DNA from: Brevibacillus sp. DP1.3A
Lineage (GTDB): Bacteria; Bacillota; Bacilli; Brevibacillales; Brevibacillaceae
Length of the DNA stretch: 64,000 nt
Direction of reading: 5' to 3'
Assembly: GCF_013284245.2 (NCBI RefSeq)
Contig: NZ_CP085876.1
Span: forward strand, 1,853,501 to 1,917,500
Shown here: piece by piece, positions 52,240 to 61,712 of the stretch
How positions within the stretch are numbered: position 1 is the stretch's first letter
Layout: each line of letters starts with the position of its first letter
Notes under the pieces: model-generated
Seen by the model: only the letters and a program-made list of their open reading frames with translations
Database searches by the model: none
Told to the model about the DNA's origin: nothing
Made by a program: the position numbers and the translations under genes

Positions 52240-52287
52240 AAAAAGGGCAGTCCCTACGTCTTGTTTAGACCAGGGATTGCCCTTTTT
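52240..52287. terminator. Bidirectional terminator between the dynamin pair and the acetyltransferase gene
   Basis: AAAAAGGGCAGTCCCT and AGGGATTGCCCTTTTT, 16 bp with one mismatch, T tract on each strand. The minus-strand stop codon begins at its edge. Confidence 0.9.
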
Positions 52288-52856
52288 CATTTCCGATTCT
52301 CCCATTCCTCTCGCAAAATCCCCATCTTAATCGCATCGTAATATTCGCCGCGAACAATCCTTGCTTTGCGTACCCGCGCTTCTTCCACCATTCCCATGTG
52401 AGCTGCCAGCTTGATCATCCGTTCGTTGCCGGACCACGTACCAATGCCTAAACGGACCGTATCCATGTGGGTGAACAAGTAGTCGATCCACATGCGAAAC
52501 GCTTCCCGGCCATAGCCATTCTGCCAGTAGCGGGAGTCGTAAATGACGATTCCGATTTCGCACCAGTTCGTCTCCTCGGATACCCAGTAGCGACCGACAC
52601 TACCTATTAACTCGCCGTCAATCTCAATCATCAGCTCGGTTCTTGGTGCATCTGTCCCGACGAGAGCGAGAGACTCCTGGTAGCGTGGGAGAGCACGATA
52701 TTCTTCTTTTGTGTACGGATCAAGAGGTTTATAGGGGCCATTCCAATTGAGATGTTCACGATCTTCTGCTTCGTATTTCCAATAGTAGATCGTATCCATA
52801 TCATCTGCTCGAATATCTCGCAAAATGACCTTTTCTCCTTGCAAATGAATACGCAT
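52287..52856 (-). CDS. GNAT-family N-acetyltransferase
   Basis: A 189-residue acetyl-CoA-dependent transferase of the RimJ/RimL-like subgroup. Seen are ILRDIRADDMDTIYYW at the start, EIGIVIYDSRYWQNGYGREAFRMWIDYLF with the acetyl-CoA loop (QNGYGREA) and a late GTWSGNERMIKLAAHMGMVEEARVRKA. ATG 52856 follows AAAGGAG. It is divergent from a MocR gene 114 bp away, which may regulate it. Substrate unknown. Confidence 0.92.
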   Translation of the reverse strand: MRIHLQGEKVILRDIRADDMDTIYYWKYEAEDREHLNWNGPYKPLDPYTKEEYRALPRYQESLALVGTDAPRTELMIEIDGELIGSVGRYWVSEETNWCEIGIVIYDSRYWQNGYGREAFRMWIDYLFTHMDTVRLGIGTWSGNERMIKLAAHMGMVEEARVRKARIVRGEYYDAIKMGILREEWENRK

Positions 52857-52970
52857 GACTTGTTCTCCTTTCGTGTGGGTGAATCTGGTACAATCATTGT
52901 AAAAGAGAACTGCTCCTATATACAGTGACAGTTTGAGAGAGATAGATGGGAACAGATTGGAGGGCGGCTG

Positions 52971-54392
52971 ATGGAGTACATGCCGATTATGGATGCACAG
53001 AGCAAAGAACCTCTGTATCAGCAGCTATACAAGCAATTGAGCAAACGGATTGCATCAGGCGAGATACCGTCCGGAACCAAGATGCCGTCGATCCGTCAGT
53101 TGATGAAGGCAAGCGGAGTCGGAAAAAATACGATTGAGGCAGCCTATCAGCAACTGCTCGCAGAAGGCTACATCGTGAGCCGGGAGCGGAGCGGCTTTTT
53201 TGCTGCTGAGATCGAGAGATGGTCAGAGCCAGTGGATCAGGATGAGGAGAGTGCCTTGTACTCGTCCATCTTGAAAAAGAAAAAAGGGGAGCATCTCACC
53301 TGTCGCTACAACTTTCACGGCTCTGTCATCGATACGAAGTCGTTTCCTTACGCTACATGGCGCTCTTGCATGCTGGAAGCGCTGGATGTCTATCCGGAGG
53401 ACTTTTCTTTTTACGGGGATAATCAAGGAGAGTGGGAGCTGAGAGAGGAGCTCAGTAAATATTTGCGCAGAGCACGTACGCTCATTTGTCGGCCTGAGCA
53501 AATCATCATCGGTACCGGATTACAGCAGGCTCTCAGCTTTTTATGTCTGCTCTTGGCAGATCGGCATCGTGTGGTTGCAATCGAGGAGCCTGGCTATGCA
53601 GATGCACGGATCGTCTTTTCCCATCACGGTTATGAGGTCGTGTCAATCCCGCTTGGGGAAGATGGGCTGTCCATAGAAGCCTTGGAGAAAAGCAACGCAA
53701 CGGTCGTGTACACGACGCCTGCCCATCAATTTCCGTATGGGATGGTCATGCCAATCGGTCAGCGTCAACAATTGCTGCAATGGGCAAAGAGAAAGAACGG
53801 AATCATCATCGAAAATGATTACGATGGCGAATTCCGCTACAATGTACACCCTACGCCATCTCTGCAAGGAATGGATCGGGACGGATGTGTGGTTTATATC
53901 GGCAATTTTTCCAAAGCATTTTCTCCAGCACTTCGCTTGGATTACATGGTACTTCCGAGGCAATTGCTCGGGCGATATTTGGAAGCATTCCAGGCGTATC
54001 CTTCTCCGGTTTCCCGCCATTTGCAACGGAGCATGCAGTTGTTCATGCAAAAGGGTTACTGGGAAAAGCATGTCCGAAAAATGCGCACCGTCTATCACCG
54101 CAAGCATGATGCATTGCTTCGGGCGATACAGACCTACATGCCCCAGGAAGTCCGAGTATTGGGACAGTCAGCAGGGCTGCATATTTTGCTGGAGGTAGAT
54201 ACTTCCCGAACGGAGAAAGAGCTGATCGAGCTGGCGCGTGCGGCTGATGTTCGCGTTTATCCGAGCGGCCATAACTGGGCCAATGATCCGACGAATGCAC
54301 GGCCGCGCATCATCGTTGGATTTGGTGGAGTGGAGGAACAAGACATTGCGGTAGGAATCAGTCGTTTGGCAGAAGCTTGGTTTTCGTTATGA
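52971..54392 (+). CDS. MocR-type regulator (GntR HTH plus aminotransferase fold)
   Basis: A 473-residue PdxR/MocR protein: winged helix (about 15-80, PSIRQLMKASGVGKNTIEAAYQ), then a fold-type I domain with the PAHQFPYG motif, ENDYDGEFR and the PLP lysine in GNFSKAFSPALRLDYM. ATG 52971 follows GGAGGGCGG. Divergent from the GNAT gene, and its last 6 bp overlap the convergent DUF3951 gene. Control of the acetyltransferase is a positional inference; PdxR-like control of PLP synthesis is another option, but no pdxST genes are present. Confidence 0.92.
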   Translation: MEYMPIMDAQSKEPLYQQLYKQLSKRIASGEIPSGTKMPSIRQLMKASGVGKNTIEAAYQQLLAEGYIVSRERSGFFAAEIERWSEPVDQDEESALYSSILKKKKGEHLTCRYNFHGSVIDTKSFPYATWRSCMLEALDVYPEDFSFYGDNQGEWELREELSKYLRRARTLICRPEQIIIGTGLQQALSFLCLLLADRHRVVAIEEPGYADARIVFSHHGYEVVSIPLGEDGLSIEALEKSNATVVYTTPAHQFPYGMVMPIGQRQQLLQWAKRKNGIIIENDYDGEFRYNVHPTPSLQGMDRDGCVVYIGNFSKAFSPALRLDYMVLPRQLLGRYLEAFQAYPSPVSRHLQRSMQLFMQKGYWEKHVRKMRTVYHRKHDALLRAIQTYMPQEVRVLGQSAGLHILLEVDTSRTEKELIELARAADVRVYPSGHNWANDPTNARPRIIVGFGGVEEQDIAVGISRLAEAWFSL

Positions 54393-54632
54393 TCTGCGCT
54401 TTTGCCGGATCTTCTCGTTCTTATTCTTGTCATCACCTTCTTCTTCCTCTGATTCTTTCTTTTCGATCTTTTGTTCATGAAATTCAACTGGCGTTTGCCC
54501 AAATACGCGATCTAGCGGGGTGTAGTAATGCTCGACTGGTTTCTTTTGGACAAAAAAGCGGTAGCAAGCCATCCCGAGCATGCCAAAAATCAAAAGGGAT
54601 ACACCAATAATCAAGCCGGACATCATCATCAT
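54387..54632 (-). CDS. Small membrane protein, DUF3951-like
   Basis: An 81-residue protein with an N-terminal membrane helix (about 5-25) and a highly charged cytoplasmic tail (EEEEGDDKNKNEK). The middle HYYTPLDRVFGQTPVEFHEQK matches the short conserved region of DUF3951 proteins of Bacillales. Four ATG codons in a row follow AAGGAGGG. Function unknown. Confidence 0.82.
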   Translation of the reverse strand: MMMMSGLIIGVSLLIFGMLGMACYRFFVQKKPVEHYYTPLDRVFGQTPVEFHEQKIEKKESEEEEGDDKNKNEKIRQKRRS

Positions 54633-54701
54633 CAGTTTTTGTCCCTCCTTTTTGTGAGGTTATGGATGATTTACGATGAGGGTCTCAAATAGTTTCAACA
54701 G

Positions 54702-54756
54702 AAAAAAGCAGCCTATGGCACGGGACAGGGAAGTTGTCCAGCGCATAGGCTGCTTG
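54702..54756 (-). terminator. Terminator after putP (minus strand)
   Basis: AAGCAGCCTATG and CATAGGCTGCTT form a perfect 12-bp stem and the minus strand continues TTTTTTC. Confidence 0.9.
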
Positions 54757-54773
54757 GCTTTTATCGGCAAGGA

Positions 54774-56237
54774 TTATTTCATGCTTTTTTGGTACTCATC
54801 AAACTGAGCGGTTACCTCATTCGAAGGCTTGCTGGTCAAATGGCTGACAACCACGATGGCGAGCAGGCTAATGGCAAAGCCGGGAACCATCTCATAAAGG
54901 AAGTCCTTCAGCACATCAAAACGAGTCCAGATGATAACGGTAAGCGCGCCAGCGACCATTCCCGCGAGAGCACCCCATTTGTTCATGCGCTTCCAATAGA
55001 GGGAGAGCAGAATGACAGGCCCAAATGAAGCACCGAACCCGGCCCACGCATATCCGACGAGATCGAGGATCGTGTCATTTTTATTCAAGGCGAGCAAAAA
55101 GGCGACGACAGATACAAGCAATACGGACAAGCGGCCAATCGTGACCAGCTCTTTGTCAGTGGCAGAACGCTTGAAAAAGGTTTTGTAAATATCCTCGGTC
55201 AAGGAGCTGGAAGTGACGAGCAGCTGAGAGGAAATCGTACTCATGATCGCTGCCAAAATCGCCGCCAGCAAAAAGCCGGTAATGAGTGGATGGAACAGGA
55301 TCGTACCCAACTGTATGAAGATCGTCTCAGGATCGCTCAACGTCCAGCCTTGCTTGGAGTACAGGGCGATACCGACCAGACCTGTCAGCATGGCGCCAGC
55401 GACGGAGAAAATCATCCAGCCCATACCGATGCTGCGTGCTTTTTTGATCTCACTCGTGGACGTGATCGCCATAAAGCGAACGATAATGTGCGGTTGTCCG
55501 AAATAACCGAGCCCCCATGCAAACAAGGAAATGATACCGAGCAGGCTCGTCCCTTTAAAAATATCGAGCAAAGAGGGATCGACAGCGTGGATCTCCGTAA
55601 ACGTTTCTCCCAATCCACCTGCTGTAAGAACGGTCACGAGCGGAACGAGAATGAGCGCGATGACCATAATGAGTCCTTGTACAGCGTCCGTCCAGCTTAC
55701 AGCGAGGAAGCCGCCAAACAATGTGTAAGCAATGGTGACCAATCCGACAATCCATAGTCCGGTTTGATAGCTCAGGTGGAAGGTGTTTTCAAACAACACG
55801 CCTCCAGAAACGAGACCGGAAGAGACGTAAAAAGTAAAAAAGATCATAATAACAAGTGCCGAGACAAGACGAAGCATCCGAGACCCGTCCCCGAAACGAT
55901 TTTCCAAAAAAGCGGGAATCGTAATCGAGTTGTTGGCAACCTCCGTATACGAACGAAGGCGGGGAGCGACATACAGCCAGTTGGCATAAGCTCCGAGAGT
56001 CAGACCGATGGCAATCCAGGATGCGCTAAGACCTTGGGCAAACATGGCACCTGGCAGCCCCATCATTAACCAGCCACTCATGTCGGATGCACCTGCACTG
56101 AGAGCGGTTACAGTTGGACCGAGCGACCGACCGCCGAGCATGTAGTCTGTCAGATTAGAGGTACGCTTGTAGGCATAATAGCCGATCAAGAGCATACCTG
56201 CCATGTACACAATAATAGATGCGAGTAGCATATTCAT
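54774..56237 (-). CDS. putP: Sodium/proline symporter
   Basis: A 487-residue SSS-family transporter with about 13 helices that imports proline with sodium. Signatures: DYMLGGRSLGPTVTALSAGASDMSGWLMMGLPGA (in parts) in the first third, and GYFGQPHIIVRFMAI in the middle. Ser residues of the ASDMSGW region are the known sodium/proline site. The first in-frame GTG at 56246 overlaps the ribosome site GAGGTGAT, so ATG 56237 is chosen. No put catabolic genes are adjacent; osmoprotection is therefore as likely as catabolism. Confidence 0.95.
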   Translation of the reverse strand: MNMLLASIIVYMAGMLLIGYYAYKRTSNLTDYMLGGRSLGPTVTALSAGASDMSGWLMMGLPGAMFAQGLSASWIAIGLTLGAYANWLYVAPRLRSYTEVANNSITIPAFLENRFGDGSRMLRLVSALVIMIFFTFYVSSGLVSGGVLFENTFHLSYQTGLWIVGLVTIAYTLFGGFLAVSWTDAVQGLIMVIALILVPLVTVLTAGGLGETFTEIHAVDPSLLDIFKGTSLLGIISLFAWGLGYFGQPHIIVRFMAITSTSEIKKARSIGMGWMIFSVAGAMLTGLVGIALYSKQGWTLSDPETIFIQLGTILFHPLITGFLLAAILAAIMSTISSQLLVTSSSLTEDIYKTFFKRSATDKELVTIGRLSVLLVSVVAFLLALNKNDTILDLVGYAWAGFGASFGPVILLSLYWKRMNKWGALAGMVAGALTVIIWTRFDVLKDFLYEMVPGFAISLLAIVVVSHLTSKPSNEVTAQFDEYQKSMK

Positions 56238-56372
56238 GGGCATCACCTCGTTGTGTTTAGTATTTATGAATTTTATATGAACATCTTACACGTTATCATG
56301 CCCAATTATAAAAATCTATAAGGAAACACAGAAAATTTTGTAGAGCCTCAATAAAAAGTTTTTTAATAACAC

Positions 56373-56407
56373 GAAAAAGCCCGCGATAATTGATCGCAGG
56401 CTTTTCT
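56373..56407. terminator. Terminator after the lipoprotein gene
   Basis: AAAAGCCCGCGAT and ATCGCAGGCTTTT with one G-U; T runs on both strands, so it may also stop transcripts from the plus strand. Confidence 0.88.
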
Positions 56408-56423
56408 TGAAACATTTTCCAAA

Positions 56424-56903
56424 TTACTGAACTTGAACCTGACCGTTTCCGTCGAGTGTTACTTTGAATTCCTTTACGACAGTAGGCTCCGCACCTTGGT
56501 TGTTCAAATCGTGCTTGAGCACTTTGAAAGTACCATCGGCAGAGAGCGTGCCTGTATATTCAACACCAAACATGTCAGATTTGTAAAAGCTGAAGTTCGC
56601 TAGCTCGGTCTTTTGCAATTCTTCTACGAGCAACTGACCATCTCCACTGAACATGGCATTACGCAATGCTTCAGAGGATTCGTATTTTTGTTGGAGGTAT
56701 GCTTGCAGCTGTTTGGCGACTTCAGACTCCGCCAGTTGCTTGCCGGCTTCCAGAACTTGTTGGCCCGCTTCGACAGCCTGTTTGCCTGTCTCAATCGCTT
56801 GTTGACCTGTTTCTACTGCTTGCTGAGCGGTTTGGACCCCTTCGGATATTTCCGAGCAGGCAGAGAGCAGCAGCGCGCATGCAATAATCAATGCTTTTTT
56901 CAT
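56424..56903 (-). CDS. Lipoprotein with seven-residue repeats
   Basis: A 159-residue surface lipoprotein: signal peptide and lipobox LSAC (C16). Residues about 22-55 contain four to five tandem heptads of the form Q-A-V-E-T-G-Q / QAIETGK / QAVEAGQ / QVLEAGK, which should form a coiled coil. The C-terminal half (about 65-159) is alpha/beta with FSFYKSDMFGVEYTGTLSADG and ends in short beta strands. ATG 56903 follows AAAGGAG at good spacing. No known family recognised. Confidence 0.85.
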   Translation of the reverse strand: MKKALIIACALLLSACSEISEGVQTAQQAVETGQQAIETGKQAVEAGQQVLEAGKQLAESEVAKQLQAYLQQKYESSEALRNAMFSGDGQLLVEELQKTELANFSFYKSDMFGVEYTGTLSADGTFKVLKHDLNNQGAEPTVVKEFKVTLDGNGQVQVQ

Positions 56904-57027
56904 GTGATTCACTCCTTTCTGGCGTGACGATTCATACTTTATTTATTTTACCGTATATCCACTGACTTCGCATCCGCATATGATGAGGTAAGCGTAAGAG
57001 CTGCATTGATTACAGGGAGGAAACACA

Positions 57028-57234
57028 ATGATTCAAGGGAAAGTAAAATGGTTCAGCAAAGAAAAGGGCTATGGGTTTATTGAGCGCGATGGAGGACCTG
57101 ATGTATTCGTACACTATTCTGCGATCACGGGGTCAGGTTACCGGAATTTGGAGGAAGGCGAGCAGGTGGTTTTTGAGATTGTGAATGGACAGCGGGGACT
57201 GCAAGCAGCCAATGTAGCGAAGAAAATCGTGTAA
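57028..57234 (+). CDS. Cold-shock domain protein (CspA family)
   Basis: A 68-residue single OB-fold RNA chaperone with [15 protein letters not shown] (RNP1 KGYGFI) and DVFVHYSAI (RNP2). It is divergent from the usual CspB sequence in the second half ([17 protein letters not shown]). ATG 57028 follows GGGAGGA. Not in an operon. Which of several Csp paralogs it represents cannot be told. Confidence 0.95.
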   Translation: MIQGKVKWFSKEKGYGFIERDGGPDVFVHYSAITGSGYRNLEEGEQVVFEIVNGQRGLQAANVAKKIV

Positions 57235-57285
57235 AAGAGGTATCATCTTCTAAAAACACATGACGAAGGAATTCCTTCGATTTCA

Positions 57286-57327
57286 AAAACGCCGTCATAC
57301 CTGTACAAGGCAGACGGCGTCTTATTT
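57286..57327. terminator. Bidirectional terminator between csp and the small membrane gene
   Basis: ACGCCGTC and GACGGCGT arms; CTTATTT on the plus strand and TTTTTG on the minus strand. Confidence 0.8.
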
Positions 57328-57353
57328 ATGTCACGTAGCTTTCGGGATTGTGA

Positions 57354-57554
57354 TCAAAGGTTGTTGTAGAGAAAGACTGACAAAGCTATGACCAGAGCGA
57401 TTGTAATGATGCCGTAAATGATCAACAGATTGCGGGAACGTTGTTTAAAGTCCCGCACTTTAGATTCGGATGGGTTAATTCCGATTTTTATCGTAACGAC
57501 GAGACCTATAAGAACAAGTACAATAATAGCAATAATGAAAGGCAAAATACTCAT
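57354..57554 (-). CDS. Small two-helix membrane protein
   Basis: A 66-residue protein with two membrane helices (about 4-24 and 43-62) linked by a basic cytoplasmic loop (SESKVRDFKQRSRN). ATG 57554 follows AAAGGA; an upstream in-frame start at 57602 would add a non-hydrophobic tail without a ribosome site. No family recognised. Confidence 0.75.
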   Translation of the reverse strand: MSILPFIIAIIVLVLIGLVVTIKIGINPSESKVRDFKQRSRNLLIIYGIITIALVIALSVFLYNNL

Positions 57555-57671
57555 AACAGCCAGTCCTTTCTGTATGGCACAGTCATCCTGCTGGATATAC
57601 ACGAGGATGCATACGGTAGCTTACTTCGATCATATACCGACCGCACAAAAATGTTGCCATCCACTTGGGGA

Positions 57672-59111
57672 TTATTTTGCCCATCCACTTGCCATGAATG
57701 CATCCGCTAAGCGCGCAACTGCCTCAGGGATCTGATCGAGGGTAGCTCTGCCAAAGGTGAAGCGTACATATCCTTGCTCTGCCCCGAAAAGATGTCCTGG
57801 AACGAAGACAACTCCCTGTTTGACTGATTCTGTGAGAAGCGTTTCGCCGCTCCATTCCCCTTTGAATTTACACCACAGGTGAATGCCTCCTTCTGAACCG
57901 ACCATTTCTACTTGATCACCGAACTTGTCTTGAAGAGAAGAAACAAGCTGATCGTGCCGTAAGGACAGCTCTGTTCGCAAAAGATCGATATGACTCGCAA
58001 ACTGAGGCGATCCGAGAAAGCGATTCGCTAGCCATTGCGGAAAAATGCTGTGTCCAAAATCAAACTGCTGTTTCGCATCTGCCAGTCTTTCCATGACAGT
58101 AGGGGGCCCGACGATCCAGCCGATCCGCAGACCTGAGGCGACAATTTTGGTCAAAGAGCTGATGTAGAGTACTGTTCCGTGTTGATCCAGCGATTTTAAG
58201 GTTGGGACGGGCTCTCTCGAAAAACTGGTCAAGCTGTATGGATCATCCTCGATGATCGGAATCCCGTTTTCATAGGAGAACGCGAGCAATTCCTGGCGCC
58301 GCTCCAATGAAAGCAGTGTCCCTGTCGGGTTTTGATAATTCGGATTGAGAAAAACCATTTTGATGCGGTGCTGTCGGTGCAGCTGGGCCAAGTGCTTCGG
58401 GTCGATTCCGTCCCGGTCGACAGGCAGCGAGAACGTACGCAAGCCAGCGGAATGAAAAAGCGGCAAGGAATAACAGTAAGACGGCTCCTCAATGGCAACC
58501 GCATCCCCTGGCTTTAACAGACATTGAACGACGAGATGAAGAGCCTGCTGCGCGCCAGATGTGATCAGGATCGAGGTAGCAGGTGCTGCGATGCTTCGCC
58601 ATGTTTTCATATGGAGACTCAATGTCTCTCGCAAAGCCCAATTGCCCTGCGGATGCTCATAGCCGAGATGAGCCGGGAAGTCATCAGGGGTCATGAGCTG
58701 CTGAAGTGATTGATTGGGGATGAGATCGATCGAGAGCTCGCCACTCGCCAAATCGATCAACTCATTTTCCTGTGTTTCACGGCGGATTTTGCGAATCAAC
58801 GGTAAATTCGGACGAAACGACCCTGACTCCGTCAAATGACGCCAGTTCGGAACGCGGGTCCGTGCCAGTCCCCAAATATCTTGGCTGACGATGGTGCCAC
58901 TTCCTTGTATGCGCTCGATCATACCTGCTGCTTGCAGCTCATCGTATGCAGCGACGACAGTAGAACGGTTGACGTTCAGTTCTTTGGCCAGCGTGCGCTC
59001 CGAGGGCAAATAGCTACCAGGACCGAATTCACCACTGCTGATTCTTTGCTCGATTTGCTCTGCTATTTGTTTATATAAGGGCTTTGTAGCCACAGAAGAT
59101 ATGCCATCCAT
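57672..59111 (-). CDS. MocR-type regulator (GntR HTH plus aminotransferase fold)
   Basis: A 479-residue MocR protein. Winged helix about 10-75 (PSERTLAKELNVNRSTVVAAYDEL), aminotransferase domain with PNYQNPTGTLLS, the EDDPYSLTSF segment and PLP lysine in ISSLTKIVASGLRIGW. It is closer to the YdcR/NorG-like branch with strict PNYQNPTG than the other two MocR genes of the window. Divergent neighbour thyA is 106 bp away and is an unlikely target; the regulated gene is not obvious. Confidence 0.93.
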   Translation of the reverse strand: MDGISSVATKPLYKQIAEQIEQRISSGEFGPGSYLPSERTLAKELNVNRSTVVAAYDELQAAGMIERIQGSGTIVSQDIWGLARTRVPNWRHLTESGSFRPNLPLIRKIRRETQENELIDLASGELSIDLIPNQSLQQLMTPDDFPAHLGYEHPQGNWALRETLSLHMKTWRSIAAPATSILITSGAQQALHLVVQCLLKPGDAVAIEEPSYCYSLPLFHSAGLRTFSLPVDRDGIDPKHLAQLHRQHRIKMVFLNPNYQNPTGTLLSLERRQELLAFSYENGIPIIEDDPYSLTSFSREPVPTLKSLDQHGTVLYISSLTKIVASGLRIGWIVGPPTVMERLADAKQQFDFGHSIFPQWLANRFLGSPQFASHIDLLRTELSLRHDQLVSSLQDKFGDQVEMVGSEGGIHLWCKFKGEWSGETLLTESVKQGVVFVPGHLFGAEQGYVRFTFGRATLDQIPEAVARLADAFMASGWAK

Positions 59112-59217
59112 ACGAATCCCGCTTTCTACATTTATCCATTTATTATATCATGACATTCCGATCTTTCATTTTTGTCTGGGTCAGGTAAAATAGATGAGAT
59201 GGAAGGAGAGATGGACG

Positions 59218-60012
59218 ATGAAACAATACCTGGATTTGTGCCAGCGCATTTTAGATGAGGGTGCCACAAAAGAGGATCGGACAGGCACCGGAACGACCAG
59301 TGTTTTTGGGCATCAGATGCGTTTTGACCTGAGTGAAGGTTTTCCAATGGTCACGACGAAAAAGCTGCATATGAAATCGATCATCCACGAATTGCTCTGG
59401 TTTTTATCGGGCGATACCAATGTCCGCTACTTGCAGGAAAACGGCGTGCGGATCTGGAACGAATGGGCCGACGAAAACGGAGATTTGGGCCCGGTATACG
59501 GAAGCCAATGGCGCTCCTTTACTGGACGCGACGGCAAAACAGTGGACCAGATTCAATGGGTCATTGATGAGATCAAACGCAATCCGGACTCTCGCCGCTT
59601 GATCGTTAGCGCGTGGAATCCGGCTGAATTGGACAAGATGGCATTGCCGCCTTGTCACCTGTTGTTCCAGTTTTACGTAGCGAATGGCAAGTTATCCTGC
59701 CAGCTGTATCAGCGCAGTGGCGACACGTTTTTGGGTGTGCCGTTTAATATCGCTTCCTACGCTTTGCTGACGCATATGGTGGCGCATGTCACCGGACTTG
59801 AAGTGGGCGATTTTGTTCATACGATCGGTGATGCTCATCTGTATCTCAACCATATCGAGCAGGTCAAGCTGCAGCTCACTCGCGAGCCGAAACCACTGCC
59901 GAAGCTCGTGCTTAATCCAGAAGTGACTTCGATTTTTGACTTCAAATACGAAGATATTGAAATCGTCGGCTACGAATCACACCCGCACATCAAAGGCGAG
60001 GTGGCCGTATGA
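59218..60012 (+). CDS. thyA: Thymidylate synthase
   Basis: Converts dUMP to dTMP using methylene-tetrahydrofolate. The 264-residue ThyA has the catalytic cysteine in PPCHLLFQF at C146, the same number as in E. coli, the arginine pair [12 protein letters not shown] and the folate site [20 protein letters not shown] 59218 after AAGGAGAG gives the exact family N-terminus MKQYLDL. It overlaps folA by 4 bp, coupling production of the folate cofactor recycler. Confidence 0.97.
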   Translation: MKQYLDLCQRILDEGATKEDRTGTGTTSVFGHQMRFDLSEGFPMVTTKKLHMKSIIHELLWFLSGDTNVRYLQENGVRIWNEWADENGDLGPVYGSQWRSFTGRDGKTVDQIQWVIDEIKRNPDSRRLIVSAWNPAELDKMALPPCHLLFQFYVANGKLSCQLYQRSGDTFLGVPFNIASYALLTHMVAHVTGLEVGDFVHTIGDAHLYLNHIEQVKLQLTREPKPLPKLVLNPEVTSIFDFKYEDIEIVGYESHPHIKGEVAV

Positions 60013-60485
60013 TCAGCCTGATTGTTGCCTATGCCCGTAACCAAGTCATCGGAAAAGATGGCGACATGCCGTGGCACCTTCCTGCCGACTTGAAAAATGT
60101 GAAGGAATTAACGACAGGCAAAACGATCGTGATGGGACGCAAAACGTTTGAATCGATCGGCAAGCCGCTGCCTAACCGCAGAAATGTCGTCCTGACACGC
60201 AGTCAGGATTTTCACCCTGAAGGTGTAGATGTCGTCCATACGAAGGACGAAGTGCTCGCAATGGGTGATGTCATCATCTTTGGTGGCTCGGAAATTTATC
60301 GTCAGTTCCTCGATGTCGTGGATCGTCTGTACATTACGGAGATCGATTTGGAAACAGAGGGCGATACGTTTTTCCCAGCATGGGATCGTGATGCGTACAC
60401 TTTGGTGGACAAGCGTGAGGGTATCGTGGATGAGAAGAACGTTTATCCGCATGCGTTTTACGTGTATGAGCGAAAAAATAGCTGA
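60009..60485 (+). CDS. folA: Dihydrofolate reductase
   Basis: Regenerates tetrahydrofolate consumed by ThyA, and is the trimethoprim target. The 158-residue protein has the N-terminal [28 protein letters not shown], quoted in part as [13 protein letters not shown] with the catalytic Asp, NADPH segments [10 protein letters not shown] and [11 protein letters not shown], and a C-terminal YERKNS. It starts inside the stop of thyA (ATGA) and is followed by a terminator. Confidence 0.97.
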   Translation: MISLIVAYARNQVIGKDGDMPWHLPADLKNVKELTTGKTIVMGRKTFESIGKPLPNRRNVVLTRSQDFHPEGVDVVHTKDEVLAMGDVIIFGGSEIYRQFLDVVDRLYITEIDLETEGDTFFPAWDRDAYTLVDKREGIVDEKNVYPHAFYVYERKNS

Positions 60486-60490
60486 TTGTG

Positions 60491-60522
60491 GAAAATGCCT
60501 CGTTGCTGAGGCATTTTTTTTG
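60491..60522 (+). terminator. Terminator of thyA-folA
   Basis: AAAATGCCTC and GAGGCATTTT form a perfect stem around GTTGCT, with eight T. Confidence 0.93.
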
Positions 60523-60639
60523 TTCTTTTTTCACCTCTTTTGCTAGGTCGCTCGTCATGTGAATACTCGACATATGTATGGAACCACATGCATATAAACG
60601 ATAGAAAACAGCAGGGACGAACCCAAGGAGGTGATCGGG

Positions 60640-61638
60640 ATGAAGGTAGACTTTCACGTCCATCTGGAGGAAGGGCCGTATTCGCTGGACTGGTTGCTCA
60701 AGCAAGCGGAATCATTGCGCCCCCTCGTGGAGCATGCCGAAGTGAAGGGGAGCCGAAAATGGGCAAGTATGCTGACCAATGGGTTGGCAGAACGCCTTCA
60801 ACAAGGCCCGTATTCACGAGATTGGCTGGAATTGTATCGATTACGTGCCAAACAGGCGGGGATTCAGCAAGTTTGCGTGGTCGAGCACTTATACCGTTTT
60901 CTAGACTATCGGTCGTACTACGAACAGCATGTGCACATCGGCTCTGATCGCTTGGGGACCGCGCAGCGCAAATGGCTGAGTCAGGTCGCAAATGACTCAC
61001 TGGACAGCTTTGTTGTTTTCCTGCAAAAAGAGCGGCTTCGTTGGGCGGAGGATGGGATTGAGCTGCGTGTGGGGATTGAACTGGATTATTTTTCAGGTGG
61101 AGAAGAGACGCTGCGGCATGTCATCAATCAATATCCTTGGGATGTGTGCATAGGGGCCGTGCATTTTCTGGAAGGTTGGGGCTATCCGATCCACGATGCA
61201 CGAGAACGCTTTGGAAGACAGGAGCTAATCGGATTGTACAGCCTTTATTTTGATAAGCTGGAGCAGGCGATCGAATCGCAATTATTCGATGTCATTGCCC
61301 ATATCGATGGCATCAAAGCGTTTGGTGTGCGACCGGATGAAACTGCTCTATTGCCGTATTATCAGCGTGTGGCCCGCGCTCTTGGACGTAGCGGGATTGC
61401 GACAGAAATCAATACAGGCTACGGTCTGGCGAGTCAGCTCCGGGAATTTTCGCCCAGCTATCGTTTTTTGGAAATTTTGTTCCAGAATGAGGTGCCCATC
61501 ACTTTGGCGTCTAGCGCTACTGCCCCTGATCAAGTCGGTCAGCAGTTGGACGAGGCTCGAGCCCAGTTGAAACGGGTAGGCTATACGAGCTTTGCGGTCT
61601 TTGAGAAGCGAATACGCAGCATGCTCACTCTGGATTAG
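60640..61638 (+). CDS. PHP-domain phosphoesterase (histidinol-phosphatase-like)
   Basis: A 332-residue protein of the PHP superfamily with the metal-binding patterns VDFHVHLEEGPYS at the start, VVEHLYRF, GIELDYF, GAVHFLEGWGYP and the late AHIDGIKAFG and EINTGYG, all typical of HisK-type histidinol phosphatases. About 50 extra residues between the first and second motifs contain a second copy of GPYSRDWL, echoing GPYSLDWL at residue 12. No histidine genes are near, so the substrate is uncertain. ATG 60640 follows AAGGAGGTGATC, a perfect anti-SD complement; a GTG at 60631 would lie inside it. Confidence 0.88.
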   Translation: MKVDFHVHLEEGPYSLDWLLKQAESLRPLVEHAEVKGSRKWASMLTNGLAERLQQGPYSRDWLELYRLRAKQAGIQQVCVVEHLYRFLDYRSYYEQHVHIGSDRLGTAQRKWLSQVANDSLDSFVVFLQKERLRWAEDGIELRVGIELDYFSGGEETLRHVINQYPWDVCIGAVHFLEGWGYPIHDARERFGRQELIGLYSLYFDKLEQAIESQLFDVIAHIDGIKAFGVRPDETALLPYYQRVARALGRSGIATEINTGYGLASQLREFSPSYRFLEILFQNEVPITLASSATAPDQVGQQLDEARAQLKRVGYTSFAVFEKRIRSMLTLD

Positions 61639-61712
61639 TCAAGCTCCCCATTTGGTCCATGATTCTGCTATGATGGGAGAAGAATGGGCATTCAGGGGGA
61701 GGAGTAAGAACC

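Noticed and set aside
57263..57282. Palindrome CGAAGGAATTCCTTCG after the cold-shock gene
   Set aside because: It has no loop or T run and no neighbouring start; no function could be supported.
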